Source of the DNA: an uncultured Clostridia bacterium
GTDB lineage: Bacteria > Bacillota > Clostridia > RGIG6154
Assembly: GCA_934446135.1 (NCBI GenBank)
Contig: CAKSDT010000103.1
Span: 1 to 5,826, forward strand
Direction of reading: 5' to 3'
Length of the DNA stretch: 5,826 bases
Shown here: positions 1 through 5,826 of the stretch, one piece after another
Position numbering within the stretch: position 1 is the first letter of the stretch
Layout: each line of letters begins with the position of its first letter
The notes under the pieces: model-generated
The model's database searches: none
What the model saw: the letters and a program-made list of their open reading frames with translations, nothing else
What the model was told of the DNA's origin: nothing
Program-made: the position numbers and the translations under genes

Positions 1-8
1 AATTGCGT

Positions 9-36
9 AAAAATGGGAATCCATAACAGGATTCCC
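9..36 (-). terminator. Intrinsic terminator after the SLH-protein gene
   Basis: Read on the minus strand, an 8-bp perfect stem (GGGAATCC / GGATTCCC at 29-36 and 15-22) encloses a 6-nt loop (23-28). An A and then five T residues (9-14) follow. It lies about 18 bases past the TAA stop of the SLH gene, which is the expected place for Rho-independent termination. Read on the plus strand the hairpin is followed by only three T residues, so the minus direction is preferred. Confidence 0.88.
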
Positions 37-53
37 TTTAATAACTCTAACTA

Positions 54-1727
54 TTATTTATAATCAAGATGTTTTTCATTCCACTGATCAGCACGACGGT
101 CAAAGTCATGTCCGTTCGTTGCTTCAAGAATGTCGTTATAGAACCATTCGCTCTTAGAAACATCGTTCCATTCCTTAGCACCTGAGGTTACTGCATCACC
201 ATCTGCATAACGAACAAGTACACGGTTGAGAATTGCAATTGCTTCCGCTCTTGTTATTGGCTGGTCAGGCTTGAATGTACCGTCCGAGTAACCGTTTACT
301 ATGCAAAGGTCATAAACAGATCTGATATAACCTTCTGCCCAATGTCCGAATATATCTGTGTATTCGCATTTTGATTTTGCTGCATCCGGAAGTTTATCGC
401 CGTAAACTCTTGCAATCATAGTAACAAATTCTGCTCTTGTTATACTTGCTTCAGGATCAAATTTTCCATTTTCATAACCCTTTATTATACCTGCTTTTGC
501 AAGTGTTGATACATAAATTTTAGACCATAAGTTCTCAGGTACATCACTGAAATTATTCTCTGTTGTTTCATTGTTGTCTTTTACAGTCTTTTCAAGCAAT
601 CTGTAAAGCATTGTAGAAACTTCATCTCTTGTTACATTGTCATTAGGACGAATATTTCCATCCGGATAACCCTGAATATATGAATTATGATCTTTTGCAT
701 CGAGCGTAGTCGGAGGAGTAATGTTTACATATCTTACATATACATTAGGAGTCTTGGAAACATCAATTTCGTTGCCTGCCTTATTAAGATATCCGGCATC
801 GGTGTAAACACCTGCTACAACAAATCCCGGCTTTGCAGGAACCTTGCTTAAAATATCTGCTGTTCTAACTTTATTATTAGCATCTGCCTTAACAGAAATA
901 TTTTGATTTCCTCTTAAATCAACTTTAACTTCTTTTGCTCCTATTGTAGGATTGTTATTTGTGCCGCCGGTCGAAGAACCCGAATCACTGCTTGATGATG
1001 ATTTGAATACATTCAAACCTGCAGTACGGCCTGTTGATGTAAATGTTACTTTCACAGAAGGATCATTGTCAATAATAACAGTTCCGTTCATTGAAATATT
1101 AACTTTATAAAGTCCTCTCTGTAAAACTTTAACATCATGTACAAATTCAATATCGTCAAGCAATGAAATGTTATCAAGAAGTTGTCCGGCAGTAACATAA
1201 TCATTATTACCGTCCTTAATCTTAACACTTATCTTAACAGCATTCATACCAGATTCCGACGCTGATGTATCTTGTATACCATCACCTGCGAATATTGAAG
1301 AAATCTTAGTGAATTTTGAAAAATAATCCGATCTGTCTCCATCAGACAAAGCTATATTATTTGAGTAATTAACAACAATATCGAAATTACCGCTTACCTG
1401 TGCATTTCTAAACGCATCGTCGCCGCCTTCACGAAGTTTAACGACATCGTAAGCAGTCTGAATTGCAGTTCTCACATCAGACATATCAAGAACTGTTCTG
1501 AAATTAAATGTCTGCGGCAAACTTGTAACATTAATGTTTCTTTCTTCTGCATACTTTGCTGTGCCCTCGTTGAAAGCCTTCACCATTGTTGATATTTCAG
1601 ATGTAACATTCAACTGTGTAGGATAACCTGCACCAACAAGAACATCTTTCAAAGACGCAGCAGAAACCGATAATGACATAGACAAAACAACTGCTACAGC
1701 CAATATCAATGCTATAATTTTTCTCAT
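54..1727 (-). CDS. Exported SLH-domain surface protein
   Basis: A 557-residue secreted protein probably held on the cell wall by SLH domains, which in this family bind pyruvylated secondary wall polymers. Residues 1-24 form a signal peptide: MRKK-like basic start, hydrophobic core, and SVSAAS as a likely signal peptidase I site. Residues 25-235 are a beta-rich region I do not recognise. A Ser/Gly/Asn linker (about 242-260) follows. Residues 264-335 look like an InlB-type or Listeria-Bacteroides-like repeat (FVVAGVYTDAGYL). Three SLH motifs come next, at about 344-379, 393-441 and 456-504, with TRDE (366-369), TRAE (430-433) and TRAE (492-495). A short C-terminal tail (WNDVSKSEWFYNDILEAT) resembles the first half of another SLH unit. 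The ATG is supported by AAGGAG at 1737-1742, 9 nt upstream, and by an own promoter. The SLH call is secure; ligand and role of the N-terminal half are unknown. Confidence 0.93.
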   Translation of the reverse strand: MRKIIALILAVAVVLSMSLSVSAASLKDVLVGAGYPTQLNVTSEISTMVKAFNEGTAKYAEERNINVTSLPQTFNFRTVLDMSDVRTAIQTAYDVVKLREGGDDAFRNAQVSGNFDIVVNYSNNIALSDGDRSDYFSKFTKISSIFAGDGIQDTSASESGMNAVKISVKIKDGNNDYVTAGQLLDNISLLDDIEFVHDVKVLQRGLYKVNISMNGTVIIDNDPSVKVTFTSTGRTAGLNVFKSSSSSDSGSSTGGTNNNPTIGAKEVKVDLRGNQNISVKADANNKVRTADILSKVPAKPGFVVAGVYTDAGYLNKAGNEIDVSKTPNVYVRYVNITPPTTLDAKDHNSYIQGYPDGNIRPNDNVTRDEVSTMLYRLLEKTVKDNNETTENNFSDVPENLWSKIYVSTLAKAGIIKGYENGKFDPEASITRAEFVTMIARVYGDKLPDAAKSKCEYTDIFGHWAEGYIRSVYDLCIVNGYSDGTFKPDQPITRAEAIAILNRVLVRYADGDAVTSGAKEWNDVSKSEWFYNDILEATNGHDFDRRADQWNEKHLDYK

Positions 1728-1736
1728 ACCTATACA

Positions 1737-1742
1737 CTCCTT
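1737..1742 (-). promoter_or_regulatory. Ribosome binding site of the SLH-protein gene
   Basis: The minus strand reads AAGGAG here, 9 nt before the ATG at 1725-1727. This fixes the start codon in front of the signal peptide. Confidence 0.8.
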
Positions 1743-1769
1743 ATCTAAATCATATAAATGATCACCATT

Positions 1770-1798
1770 ATTATACTATCAATAGTTCAAAAAGTCAA
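1770..1798 (-). promoter_or_regulatory. Sigma-A-type promoter of the SLH-protein gene
   Basis: On the minus strand, TTGACT (-35, 1793-1798) and a perfect TATAAT (-10, 1770-1775) are separated by exactly 17 bp. Transcription would begin near 1763 and give a leader of about 35 nt. The promoter lies in the short gap after topB. No GC-containing hairpin is visible in that gap, so readthrough from the upstream unit is also possible. Confidence 0.85.
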
Positions 1799-1807
1799 CA
1801 CAAATAT

Positions 1808-3796
1808 TTAAAATTTAAAAACCACCTTTTCACCGTCAAATTTTAATATTGCATCAAAATTTTTCCCGCTCTTTTGAGAAACAAAACCAACTATTTTTGA
1901 AGTTTCGCCTTTTTCAAGCCAAAGTTTTATATTTGACGATGAAATAACTCTTCCGCAAATAGTACCGCTTACTGTAAATTTACATCCGTCAGTATATCCG
2001 CTGCACCCGTAACCGAATTTCTTTCTTACAACATTTTTACCGCACAACGGACACTTTCCCAACACATCTCCTATGAATCCGTCTTCCGTATCGAGAGAAA
2101 CATCCTTTGAGACAGGATTAAAGACGCTGACAATTTCATTGCGGGTAATTTCTACGCATTCATCAATAGTTATTTCTTTTCTAAAAACGCGTTTTAATGC
2201 CCTGCCAAGTTCGGAAGTTTTATATTTATCCATAATTATTCCCATTCTATCGAGAGAATTAATCAAGTATTCCCCCGCCGGAAGAACAGAATATATATCC
2301 TTTTTCAAACTTATATACTGACTTTTTATTGCATTTTCAATAATACCTGTTCTTGTTGCCTCGGTTCCCAATTCGAGACCCTCAAAAATCGCTCTGTATT
2401 CTTCATCGTCCGAATTATCTTTAGATGCTTTATCTTCTTTAAACGGATTTTTCAGATAGTTATTAAGAGTTTCTATCGTATAATGTTTTGGAGGTGTTGT
2501 TTCCTTCTCAACAGGCTTGAAGTTTATGTTAACTTCATCACCCTTTTCAAGTTTAGGCAAAATTTTGTCCTTCTTATTGTAATCATCATATTTGGTCCAA
2601 CCTTTTTCTACTATAACCGTTCCTCTCAGAACAAAATCTTCCGCTCCCCCAACATCTACAACTATCTCAGTTTTTTCAATCACACAGTCTTTTTCACAAA
2701 AAACTGCTGCAAACCTACGCATAACCGTACTGTAAACCCTATATTCATCTTCGGTCAGTTGTTCCTTAGACGGTATTTTGTATGTTGGCGTGAGTGCAGA
2801 ATGGGATTCTATTTTCTTATCGTCAAATATTGTTTTTTTATGCTTAAATTCAACAGGATATCCTAGTTTTCTGACATTACCTATTATAGTTTTAATCTTA
2901 TCTTGTTCTGCTTCGGCGAGATATTCAGAGTTAGTCCTCGGATATGTCACAAATCCACGCTCATAAAGTGACTGGAGTATATCAAGGCTGTTGTCCATAC
3001 TCATTTTATATTTTTTACCGAGCACATTCTGAAGTTTGGTAAGCGAATACAGTTTTCCCGGTGCCAGTACATCTTTTTTAACTTTTTTTGATTTTACTAT
3101 TGCCTCGCTTTGATTATACCGATTGCACAACTCTTCTGCTTCCGACAGTGAATTCTTATCGAATTTATTTTTGCTTATAAGTTCAATTTTACAATCATTT
3201 GTAAGTTCATTGCTCACAGGAACATAATATTTCTCAGGAACAAAATTTCTGATTTTCATATCCCTGTCATATATTGCTTTTACAATGGGAACAATTACTC
3301 TGCCTACCCTAAGCAAAGTTCCGGTTTTGAGCGTGGCAAATCTCGTAAGATTAACCCCGTAAAGCCAATCGACATAAGTTCTTGCAAATCCTTCTCTTGC
3401 AAGACTTTCATATTCTGTTTCATCCTTCATATCAGAAAGTGCCGAATTTATTGTTTCGGTTGTCTGATCCGGGAGCCAGAGTCTTTTGAAATTTTTTTTG
3501 TCAGTTAACGCTTTGTCAACACAGATCCTTACAATTATTTCTCCCTCACGGTCAGAGTCACCGGCATTAATAACAGTATCAACATCTTTTCGGTTGCAAA
3601 GTGTTTTAATCACTTCAAACTGTCTTTTAACACCGATATCTTCCTGTTTTGTTTTTGGATCTCTTTTCAATTTAAAAATAAATTTTTCAGGAAAGCACGG
3701 AAGCCTTTTAATATCCCATCTTACATTTTGATTAGAAAGTCCCTGATAATCTTCTACATCTGCCAATGTAAACAAATGTCCAAACGCCCAAGTCAC
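1808..3796 (-). CDS. topB: DNA topoisomerase III (type IA), frame lacking its N-terminus
   Basis: Type IA topoisomerases cleave one DNA strand through a 5'-phosphotyrosine link, and topoisomerase III mainly decatenates replication and recombination intermediates. This 662-codon frame, opened by GTG at 3796, carries the acidic Toprim motif DSDREGE (residues 80-86), the active-site region GFVTYPRTNSEYL with the catalytic tyrosine at about 285, ESHSALTPT (330-338), LGTEATRTGIIE (476-487), and a C-terminal zinc ribbon with cysteines 582, 585, 598 and 605. It begins mid-domain at VTWAFGHL, where family members already have about 36 residues carrying the AEKPS motif. Those residues are encoded just upstream in another frame (separate entry). 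An AGGA at 3804-3807 lies 7 nt before the GTG, so internal initiation is conceivable, but the product would lack the Toprim Glu/Lys pair. With the frame repaired the protein would be 698 residues, a normal family length. Identity is certain; functionality is doubtful. Confidence 0.92.
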   Translation of the reverse strand: MTWAFGHLFTLADVEDYQGLSNQNVRWDIKRLPCFPEKFIFKLKRDPKTKQEDIGVKRQFEVIKTLCNRKDVDTVINAGDSDREGEIIVRICVDKALTDKKNFKRLWLPDQTTETINSALSDMKDETEYESLAREGFARTYVDWLYGVNLTRFATLKTGTLLRVGRVIVPIVKAIYDRDMKIRNFVPEKYYVPVSNELTNDCKIELISKNKFDKNSLSEAEELCNRYNQSEAIVKSKKVKKDVLAPGKLYSLTKLQNVLGKKYKMSMDNSLDILQSLYERGFVTYPRTNSEYLAEAEQDKIKTIIGNVRKLGYPVEFKHKKTIFDDKKIESHSALTPTYKIPSKEQLTEDEYRVYSTVMRRFAAVFCEKDCVIEKTEIVVDVGGAEDFVLRGTVIVEKGWTKYDDYNKKDKILPKLEKGDEVNINFKPVEKETTPPKHYTIETLNNYLKNPFKEDKASKDNSDDEEYRAIFEGLELGTEATRTGIIENAIKSQYISLKKDIYSVLPAGEYLINSLDRMGIIMDKYKTSELGRALKRVFRKEITIDECVEITRNEIVSVFNPVSKDVSLDTEDGFIGDVLGKCPLCGKNVVRKKFGYGCSGYTDGCKFTVSGTICGRVISSSNIKLWLEKGETSKIVGFVSQKSGKNFDAILKFDGEKVVFKF

Positions 3797-3906
3797 TATA
3801 TAATCCTGTCCGTACCTTCGAAATACCCGGACTTTTTCTTCATATTTCCGATACTTTCGGCAATATTCCTTGCCAGGCTCGGTTTTTCTGCAATTATAAC
3901 TTTGAT
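3796..3906 (-). pseudogene. topB: Detached, frameshifted 5' end of topB with ATC in place of ATG
   Basis: On the minus strand from 3906 the codons give xKVIIAEKPSLARNIAES, continuing IGNMKKKSGYFEGTDRII and then TAG (3796-3798) and TGA. This is a typical topoisomerase III N-terminus: counting from the first codon, Glu7 and Lys8 of AEKPS match the catalytic pair E7/K8 of the E. coli enzyme. The body of the gene resumes as VTWAFGHL in another frame. Deleting one TA from the TATATA tract at 3797-3802 makes a continuous GTDRIIVTWAFGHL. The first codon (3904-3906) is ATC, although AAGGTGG (3914-3920) sits 7 nt before it, as it would for ATG. No ATG, GTG or TTG lies between the preceding in-frame stop (3919-3921) and this codon. 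Two lesions in about 110 bases suggest a young pseudogene, but sequence error cannot be excluded. Confidence 0.85.
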
Positions 3907-3913
3907 ATAAATT

Positions 3914-3920
3914 CCACCTT
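3914..3920 (-). promoter_or_regulatory. topB Shine-Dalgarno overlapping the hydrolase stop codon
   Basis: The minus strand reads TAAGGTGG, where TAA (3919-3921) ends the GH26-like gene and AAGGTGG is a one-mismatch Shine-Dalgarno. It lies 7 nt before the ATC codon that occupies the topB start position. The overlap implies cotranscription and probable translational coupling of the two genes. Confidence 0.7.
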
Positions 3921-5628
3921 ATTTAAAAATACTGTCTGTCCTATGTGATTTTCTGCCCTGCTTAAACGCATCAATCGATTTATCAGTTTCATCAAGTGTA
4001 TATTCCCTAGATACAACTGTTTCAAAGGGCTCTCTCGGATCATAATCCACACTGTTAAACCACACAGCAGCCTTAATTTCGGGGTATTTTGAAAACTGAT
4101 CAAACATATCTTCAATCCATTTTGCCTTATCTCCACCCGACGATGCTGAAGCAAATTCTGTTATTATCCACGGAAAATTCTTAAATGAATTGTAGTAATT
4201 TTTATATATTTCATCATAAATATCCGTAAAACTTCTCCATTTCTCCCCATAGCGGTCACGGTAATAATCGCCTGTGTTGTAACCCGTTATTCCGAACAAC
4301 TGAACATATTCATTTCCGGGATAATAATTAAGAGCACTGTTATATCCGCATGGAGGAAAAGAAATATTATTCGGATTAAATACCCATATAGCGTTATTTA
4401 CACCCTCTTCACGGAATATATCATAAATTTTTCTCCAGACTTTTACATAAAGTTCCGGATCATTTAATATTACATTTCCGCCATAACTTGTCCAATCTGA
4501 ATTCATTTCATTGTTCAATCTGAAAATAAACGGTTTCCCAAAAGCAGCAGCATCTCTTGCAAACTGTCTTAATGTTTCATCGCAAACACCGTCAAGAACA
4601 TCGAAAAACGGATTATAGTTATTAAGGTCAGCATTCATAACAGTTGATGTCTGCATTGTAAGTTCGACAATTTTCCCGTTGTTATATGCTTCAGTCATTC
4701 CTTTTGCAGGAAATTCTTCCCAATAATATATGTATTCAAGCAATATCTGAAATTCAGAATCAGTTTCGTTTTCTATTTTTTTTATTACATTCTCCTTTGA
4801 ATCTCTTACTGCCTGAGGAGAATATATCCCCCAATACGGAGTTTTGGCATTTTTAATATTTTCATATACTTTTTTGGTTTCGTCTGTCCAATACTCAGGT
4901 ATTACAGGATAAAAATCTGTATACACATCAGATTTTCCTTTTATTTCAACACCATCAGAAAAAGAGTACAACACTTTATAAACTTCATTAATAAAATCTT
5001 TATTATAATCCTCCGTCTTAAACATTATTCTGTAATAATGCTGAGTACCGGTATAAATATAGGCATACGCATATGCATTATCTTTAATTTCACTCATTGG
5101 TGCCGGAGTTCTCGTAAAAAACAATACCTGCATCCACTTATCATTAACTTTAGTTGTGTTGTCAGAATGTACTTTTATACGGTTCACTTCAGAATATGTT
5201 TTATCAAGAATATATTTATTAAGGTAAGAGTTAACATATTCTTTTGCGTTATCTTCATGGGCATATTCTTTTGAAACAATCATATCATATTTTTCGGAAT
5301 GGATTTTAATAAATTCCTGAGCACATGAAAAATCAAATTCGGAATCCCTTGGACAACCCAAAGCAAAACCTCTCGAATGGTTTACCAAATATTTTTTACC
5401 GTTTCCGACCTGAATTTCACGAACATCGTTATTTTCAAAGTCCAGTTTGTTATAATTATACTCTCTGACGCCATTTTGATAATATATCTGATAACAAAAT
5501 TTATCCGGGAAAACAGTATTTAATTTATCCTTTACAAACATCAATATCATCCTTGCATTAAGTGCAAATGTTAAAATTAATATCAACGCAATGACAATAA
5601 TGACGGTTGCTATAATCTTTTTTCTCAT
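3919..5628 (-). CDS. Membrane-anchored GH26 / beta-mannanase-like glycoside hydrolase
   Basis: A 569-residue surface protein. Residues 1-4 are basic and 5-24 form one hydrophobic segment without a convincing AxA site or lipobox cysteine, so it is probably a signal anchor with the enzyme outside the cell. Residues about 40-230 are an unrecognised domain ending in an alpha/beta pattern (YYRIMFKTEDYNKDFINEV) that faintly recalls PsbP-like folds. Residues about 255-535 resemble the GH26 (beta-mannanase) TIM barrel: FIFRLNNEMNSDW holds the likely acid/base Glu374, WVFNPN follows at 415-420, PWIITEFASASSGGDK holds the likely nucleophile Glu491, and AVWFNSVDYD ends the barrel. GH26 enzymes usually have His before the acid/base Glu; here it is Asn373, as in other clan GH-A families, so the substrate need not be mannan. 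The ATG has GGAGGG 6 nt upstream. It is the first gene of the unit with topB. Fold confidence is high; substrate is unknown. Confidence 0.85.
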   Translation of the reverse strand: MRKKIIATVIIVIALILILTFALNARMILMFVKDKLNTVFPDKFCYQIYYQNGVREYNYNKLDFENNDVREIQVGNGKKYLVNHSRGFALGCPRDSEFDFSCAQEFIKIHSEKYDMIVSKEYAHEDNAKEYVNSYLNKYILDKTYSEVNRIKVHSDNTTKVNDKWMQVLFFTRTPAPMSEIKDNAYAYAYIYTGTQHYYRIMFKTEDYNKDFINEVYKVLYSFSDGVEIKGKSDVYTDFYPVIPEYWTDETKKVYENIKNAKTPYWGIYSPQAVRDSKENVIKKIENETDSEFQILLEYIYYWEEFPAKGMTEAYNNGKIVELTMQTSTVMNADLNNYNPFFDVLDGVCDETLRQFARDAAAFGKPFIFRLNNEMNSDWTSYGGNVILNDPELYVKVWRKIYDIFREEGVNNAIWVFNPNNISFPPCGYNSALNYYPGNEYVQLFGITGYNTGDYYRDRYGEKWRSFTDIYDEIYKNYYNSFKNFPWIITEFASASSGGDKAKWIEDMFDQFSKYPEIKAAVWFNSVDYDPREPFETVVSREYTLDETDKSIDAFKQGRKSHRTDSIFK

Positions 5629-5634
5629 TTTATA

Positions 5635-5640
5635 CCCTCC
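5635..5640 (-). promoter_or_regulatory. Ribosome binding site of the GH26-like gene
   Basis: The minus strand reads GGAGGG followed by a 6-nt spacer (TATAAA) and the ATG at 5626-5628. This supports the start codon directly before the hydrophobic anchor. Confidence 0.82.
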
Positions 5641-5663
5641 GAAGTTAGTAATAAACCATATCG

Positions 5664-5692
5664 ATTATAACACTTTTCGTTCTTTTTGTAAA
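5664..5692 (-). promoter_or_regulatory. Sigma-A-type promoter of the GH26-like/topB unit
   Basis: On the minus strand, TTTACA (-35, 5687-5692) and a perfect TATAAT (-10, 5664-5669) are separated by 17 bp. The bases before the -10 read TGT, giving an extended -10 element. The start of transcription would be near 5657, with a leader of about 28 nt. No operator or riboswitch fits in so short a leader. Confidence 0.83.
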
Positions 5693-5709
5693 TAAAACAA
5701 TTAAAATAG

Positions 5710-5738
5710 TTGACAAAACAAATAAATAGTGCTACAAT
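5710..5738 (+). promoter_or_regulatory. Sigma-A-type promoter of tRNA-Asn
   Basis: A perfect TTGACA (-35, 5710-5715) and TACAAT (-10, 5733-5738, one mismatch) are separated by 17 bp. Transcription would start around 5745, a few bases before the mature tRNA. This is a strong constitutive-type promoter, as expected for a stable RNA. Its -35 box lies 17 bp from that of the divergent hydrolase promoter. Confidence 0.88.
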
Positions 5739-5753
5739 GAAACTTGTTGATAT

Positions 5754-5826
5754 TCCTCAATAGCTCAGTCGGTAGAGCATGCGGCTGTTAACCGCAGGGT
5801 CGTTGGTTCGAGTCCAACTTGGGGAG
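5754..5826 (+). tRNA. tRNA-Asn (anticodon GUU)
   Basis: A complete 73-nt cloverleaf can be folded. The acceptor stem is TCCTCAA (5754-5760) with TTGGGGA (5819-5825), including one G-U pair, and G is the discriminator at 5826. The D stem is GCTC/GAGC (5763-5766, 5775-5778). The anticodon stem is TGCGG/CCGCA around loop CTGTTAA, with anticodon GTT at 5787-5789. The variable loop is 5 nt, and the T stem is GTTGG/CCAAC around TTCGAGT. The window stops at the discriminator base, so whether CCA is encoded, and whether further tRNA genes follow, cannot be seen. Confidence 0.97.

Noticed and set aside
1775..1786. Inverted repeat ACTAT-CA-ATAGT between the -35 and -10 boxes of the SLH promoter as an operator
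   Set aside because: The arms are only 5 bp and AT-rich, and no regulator gene is near. Such repeats are common by chance in this base composition.
1728..1807. Terminator after topB
   Set aside because: The gap contains only A/T self-complementary stretches without a GC stem. What can be supported there is the SLH-gene promoter.
2073..2966. Plus-strand open frames opposite topB
   Set aside because: They overlap the strongly conserved topB body, lack recognisable domains and good ribosome binding sites, and read like antisense shadows.
3790..3810. Programmed -1 ribosomal frameshift in topB
   Set aside because: The direction would be -1, but no X XXY YYZ slippery heptamer, upstream Shine-Dalgarno stimulator or downstream pseudoknot is apparent. 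The simple TA tract explains the offset better, and the start codon is damaged as well.
3894..4154. Minus-strand 86-codon frame inside the 3' end of the hydrolase gene
   Set aside because: It overlaps the GH26 nucleophile region in another frame, has no family resemblance, and is fully explained as an out-of-frame shadow.
5038..5274. Plus-strand hydrophobic 78-codon frame as a small membrane protein
   Set aside because: It lies antisense to the hydrolase N-terminal domain. Its Ile/Phe-rich composition is what the reverse complement of AT-rich codons gives, and it has no clear ribosome binding site.

Overview
The window looks like ordinary chromosome from a low-GC, Gram-positive anaerobe of the Clostridia, possibly an Oscillospiraceae/Ruminococcus-like gut or rumen bacterium. 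The reasons are AT-rich DNA, strong AGGAGG-type ribosome binding sites, near-consensus sigma-A promoters with 17-bp spacers, an S-layer-homology (SLH) surface protein and a GH26-like glycoside hydrolase. The taxon is inferred from style, not from a marker gene.

Layout from right to left: a tRNA-Asn(GUU) gene (5754-5826, + strand) has its own promoter and ends exactly at the window edge. Divergent from it, a promoter at 5664-5692 drives a minus-strand unit. Its first gene is a membrane-anchored GH26/beta-mannanase-like protein (3919-5628). Next is a type IA DNA topoisomerase III (topB, body 1808-3796), whose Shine-Dalgarno overlaps the hydrolase stop codon. A separate promoter (1770-1798) then drives an exported SLH protein (54-1727), which ends in a clear intrinsic terminator at 9-36. 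All protein genes are on the minus strand, and no stretch longer than about 300 bases lacks a gene.

The main surprise is at the 5' end of topB. The expected start of the enzyme, including the Toprim AEKPS motif, is present at 3799-3906 but in a different frame from the rest of the gene. It meets a stop codon where a TATATA tract sits; removing one TA unit restores a continuous 698-codon topB. In addition, the codon where ATG is expected reads ATC, although a well-placed Shine-Dalgarno precedes it. The remaining 662 codons are open and carry the DxDxE motif, the catalytic tyrosine region and a zinc ribbon. The gene is therefore either a very young pseudogene, an N-terminally truncated or split product, or affected by sequence error.

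Functionally, the hydrolase and the SLH protein both act at the cell surface, one membrane-tethered and one probably wall-bound, while topB is a DNA-maintenance gene cotranscribed with the hydrolase for no evident functional reason. I see no CRISPR array, insertion sequence, phage gene or clearly new multi-gene system here.
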